This document shows, piece after piece, positions 5,501 through 6,721 of a stretch of DNA of 6,721 nucleotides. Position 1 is the first letter of the stretch, and the number at the start of each line of letters is the position of its first letter. The DNA is from Bacillota bacterium (GTDB lineage Bacteria > Bacillota > Bacilli > Lactobacillales > Enterococcaceae). The stretch lies in the NCBI GenBank assembly GCA_023389005.1, contig JAEWFE010000102.1, forward strand, positions 1 through 6,721, in the 5' to 3' direction. Under the pieces are notes generated by a model. The model ran no database searches and was not told the DNA's origin. It saw only the letters and a list, made by a program, of their open reading frames with translations. The position numbers and the translations under genes were made by a program.

Positions 5501-6503
5501 GTTCGTCATCCTTCCATAGTAGGTTTTCAGATTGTTCAAAAGCAAACATTAAGTACGCTAGCATTTGTTGGAAAACTTTTGGCTCGTATAGGTCATTTTG
5601 ATAGGTTGCTAATAAATGGAATAATTGTTTTTTCGAAGCAACTAACAAGGGCTGATTGATAGAGTACATTTTCGCAATGTTTGCTATTTTATGAATTCTA
5701 TTGATAATATCTTGTTTATCATAGGGAATTTCAATTGCAGCTCCGTTATCAAAAGGAGGTAGCATAGAATACGTTTTTTTCTCTTTGTGTCTAAGCAATC
5801 CGAAATTGCCTGGATTATAGTACCGATCACGATTGTTGGTGATAGCGTCAAAAAATAAAATTTTAAAATAGTCGTGATAGAGATTGGGTGCTTTGTTATT
5901 GATAATCAGAATTTGCTCGGAGATAATCTCTTCATCCGTTTTAATAATGTCAAAAGAGTCGGTTGCCAAACGATTATCTAATAATTCTAATGCAGCAAAG
6001 GATAATTCACTTTCACCAGGTTGTTTAAATTCATCGCTTATCACGCCTTTAGCCCAAGTGCCATCTGTTTGTAAAAAAAGAATAGAATGATAAGAGACGA
6101 TGCGAGAAAAGTTAAAAAGCTGAATCACTTGATAAATCAAATCTTCTCGTAATCCTTCAGAAGTGATGTCTTGACTACCTTTTGGAGAATCTAGTTTTAC
6201 ATATTGTTGCGTTTTGGGATTATAGTATTTATCTTGAATACCCATAATTGGGAAAGGTAGCTCAGTACGATGGATAAAATCCTTATTTGCAATTACTTTA
6301 TCACATGGTAAAAACCAAAATTCTTGAGGAAAATTTGGATATTTTAAGATTGCGGGTTGTTTAATCGACTTAATTGCTTCCACATAATCTTCATAATTTG
6401 GAAAATCAGGATGTGGGAGCAGATGAAAGGTATGATTACAAGAAATTTGGTCATTGCATTTTTCTAATTGCCCATTGCGATGATTTACGCCATATAGCAT
6501 CAT
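5481..6503 (-). CDS. HipA/CtkA-like serine/threonine protein kinase
   Basis: This 340-residue soluble protein has the kinase core of the HipA superfamily (HipA_C-like). The catalytic loop is at 217-237: FFDAITNNRDR, then YYNPGNFGLL, giving likely catalytic D226 and metal-binding N233. It is followed by LPPFDNGAAIEI (248-259), whose D252 corresponds to the DFG-like aspartate of HipA. Upstream, YVKLDSPKGS (101-110) and the helix SEGLREDLIYQVIQLF (115-130) are good candidates for the nucleotide-contacting lysine and its glutamate. Family members phosphorylate proteins, for example HipA acts on glutamyl-tRNA synthetase; the target here is unknown. The length is close to the single-gene kinase CtkA, and about 80-100 N-terminal residues precede the core. 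No HipB-like protein is adjacent; the only partner is the overlapping 79-residue gene. ATG 6503 has AGGAGAGGTGG about 6 bases upstream; ATG 6500 is an alternative. The family call is from motifs, not a search. Confidence 0.75.
   Translation of the reverse strand: MMLYGVNHRNGQLEKCNDQISCNHTFHLLPHPDFPNYEDYVEAIKSIKQPAILKYPNFPQEFWFLPCDKVIANKDFIHRTELPFPIMGIQDKYYNPKTQQYVKLDSPKGSQDITSEGLREDLIYQVIQLFNFSRIVSYHSILFLQTDGTWAKGVISDEFKQPGESELSFAALELLDNRLATDSFDIIKTDEEIISEQILIINNKAPNLYHDYFKILFFDAITNNRDRYYNPGNFGLLRHKEKKTYSMLPPFDNGAAIEIPYDKQDIINRIHKIANIAKMYSINQPLLVASKKQLFHLLATYQNDLYEPKVFQQMLAYLMFAFEQSENLLWKDDEHADSCL
5510..5515 (-). promoter_or_regulatory. Ribosome binding site deciding the start of the 79-residue gene
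   Basis: Read leftward, GGAAGG lies within the last codons of the kinase gene with a 9-base gap to ATG 5500. It supports the shortest of three possible starts. Confidence 0.55.
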
Positions 6504-6528
6504 GTTTATCCACCTCTCCTTTTAGTAA

Positions 6529-6537
6529 ATAGTAACA
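6529..6537 (-). promoter_or_regulatory. Candidate extended -10 promoter of the kinase unit
   Basis: Read leftward, TGTTACTAT gives a TG one base before TACTAT (6529-6534), about 25 bases upstream of the kinase ATG. No good -35 box is seen at 16-18 bases, so this is a moderate call. Confidence 0.45.
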
Positions 6538-6577
6538 CAAAATTTCCTAAAAGACACTTAATTTCAAGACTTGTCTA

Positions 6578-6606
6578 TTTACACCAGTTATTTGCCTTAT
6601 TATAAT
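6578..6606 (+). promoter_or_regulatory. Strong promoter of the GntR-family regulator gene
   Basis: TTTACA (6578-6583, one mismatch to TTGACA) and a perfect TATAAT (6601-6606) are exactly 17 bases apart. The start point would be near 6613, giving a leader of about 40 bases that includes GAGGGA at 6642-6647. Confidence 0.75.
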
Positions 6607-6652
6607 AAGTATTAGAAATTACTTTTAAAAAGATTAATTTTGAGGGATTAGA

Positions 6653-6721
6653 ATGAATAAATTTAAAGAGATTTTTGCCGATTTAGAACAAAAAATTTTA
6701 AATGGCGTTTATCCAGCAAAT
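6653..6721 (+). CDS. GntR-family transcriptional regulator, N-terminal fragment
   Basis: Only the first 23 codons are inside the window. FKEIFADLEQKILNGVYPAN is the classic first helix of a GntR winged helix, where an I-x-x-x-I-x-x-G-x-Y pattern leads into the LPSE motif that would follow. Regulators starting this way are often of the HutC type and control sugar operons; the trehalose repressor TreR is one that resembles it. The specific identity cannot be settled from 23 residues. The ATG at 6653 follows GAGGGA (6642-6647) with a 5-base gap, and a near-consensus promoter lies upstream. The gene diverges from the kinase unit across a 149-base gap, so it may or may not control it. Confidence 0.75.
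   Translation, partial: MNKFKEIFADLEQKILNGVYPAN

Noticed and set aside
5884..6090. Forward open frame of 68 codons inside the kinase gene
   Set aside because: It is antisense to the kinase, serine-rich by shadow codon bias, and lacks a ribosome binding site.
6552..6576. AGACA and TGTCT inverted repeat in the kinase/GntR gap
   Set aside because: The arms are only 5 bases with a 15-base gap and do not extend, so chance is sufficient.
1..6721. Insertion sequences, CRISPR array, tRNA or rRNA genes
   Set aside because: I saw no transposase motifs, no regularly spaced direct repeats and no cloverleaf or rRNA signature on either strand.

Overview
The window looks like chromosomal DNA from a low-GC Gram-positive bacterium, most likely a lactic acid bacterium of the Enterococcaceae or a close relative. 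The reasons are AT-rich DNA, strong AGGAGG-type ribosome binding sites, sigma-A promoters with 17-base spacers, and the gene families present. The genus is an inference; no rRNA or other marker is present.

Layout from left to right. Positions 3-50 are probably the last codons of an unidentified + strand gene. A YczE-type membrane protein (66-692, -) stands back to back with a small MazG-like nucleotide pyrophosphohydrolase (781-1116, +). The latter meets a GNAT acetyltransferase (1161-1730, -) tail to tail over a symmetrical hairpin that can terminate both. Next is a leftward cluster read from 4319 down: an ABC exporter half-transporter (2739-4319), a long regulator with a C-terminal ArsR-type winged helix (1778-2761) overlapping it, then the GNAT gene 47 bases further on. 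A near-consensus promoter precedes the ABC gene, and a perfect 9-base inverted repeat is centred on its -35 box. A HAD-family phosphatase (4503-5210, +) diverges from the ABC gene and ends at a second bidirectional hairpin.

The right-hand part holds a leftward two-gene unit: a HipA/CtkA-like protein kinase (5481-6503) overlapping a 79-residue protein of unknown family (5261-5500). No HipB-like DNA-binding partner is encoded in the visible sequence. Diverging from it at 6653 is the start of a GntR-family regulator cut by the window edge, with a very good promoter.

The housekeeping-type genes (nucleotide clean-up, HAD phosphatase, GNAT, YczE) are unremarkable. Two units look like accessory modules and deserve attention. 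One is the exporter with its regulator, probably autoregulated and perhaps responding to a toxic small molecule or peptide. The other is the kinase with its small overlapping partner, which could be a toxin-antitoxin-like or signalling pair. Neither function is proven by the sequence.
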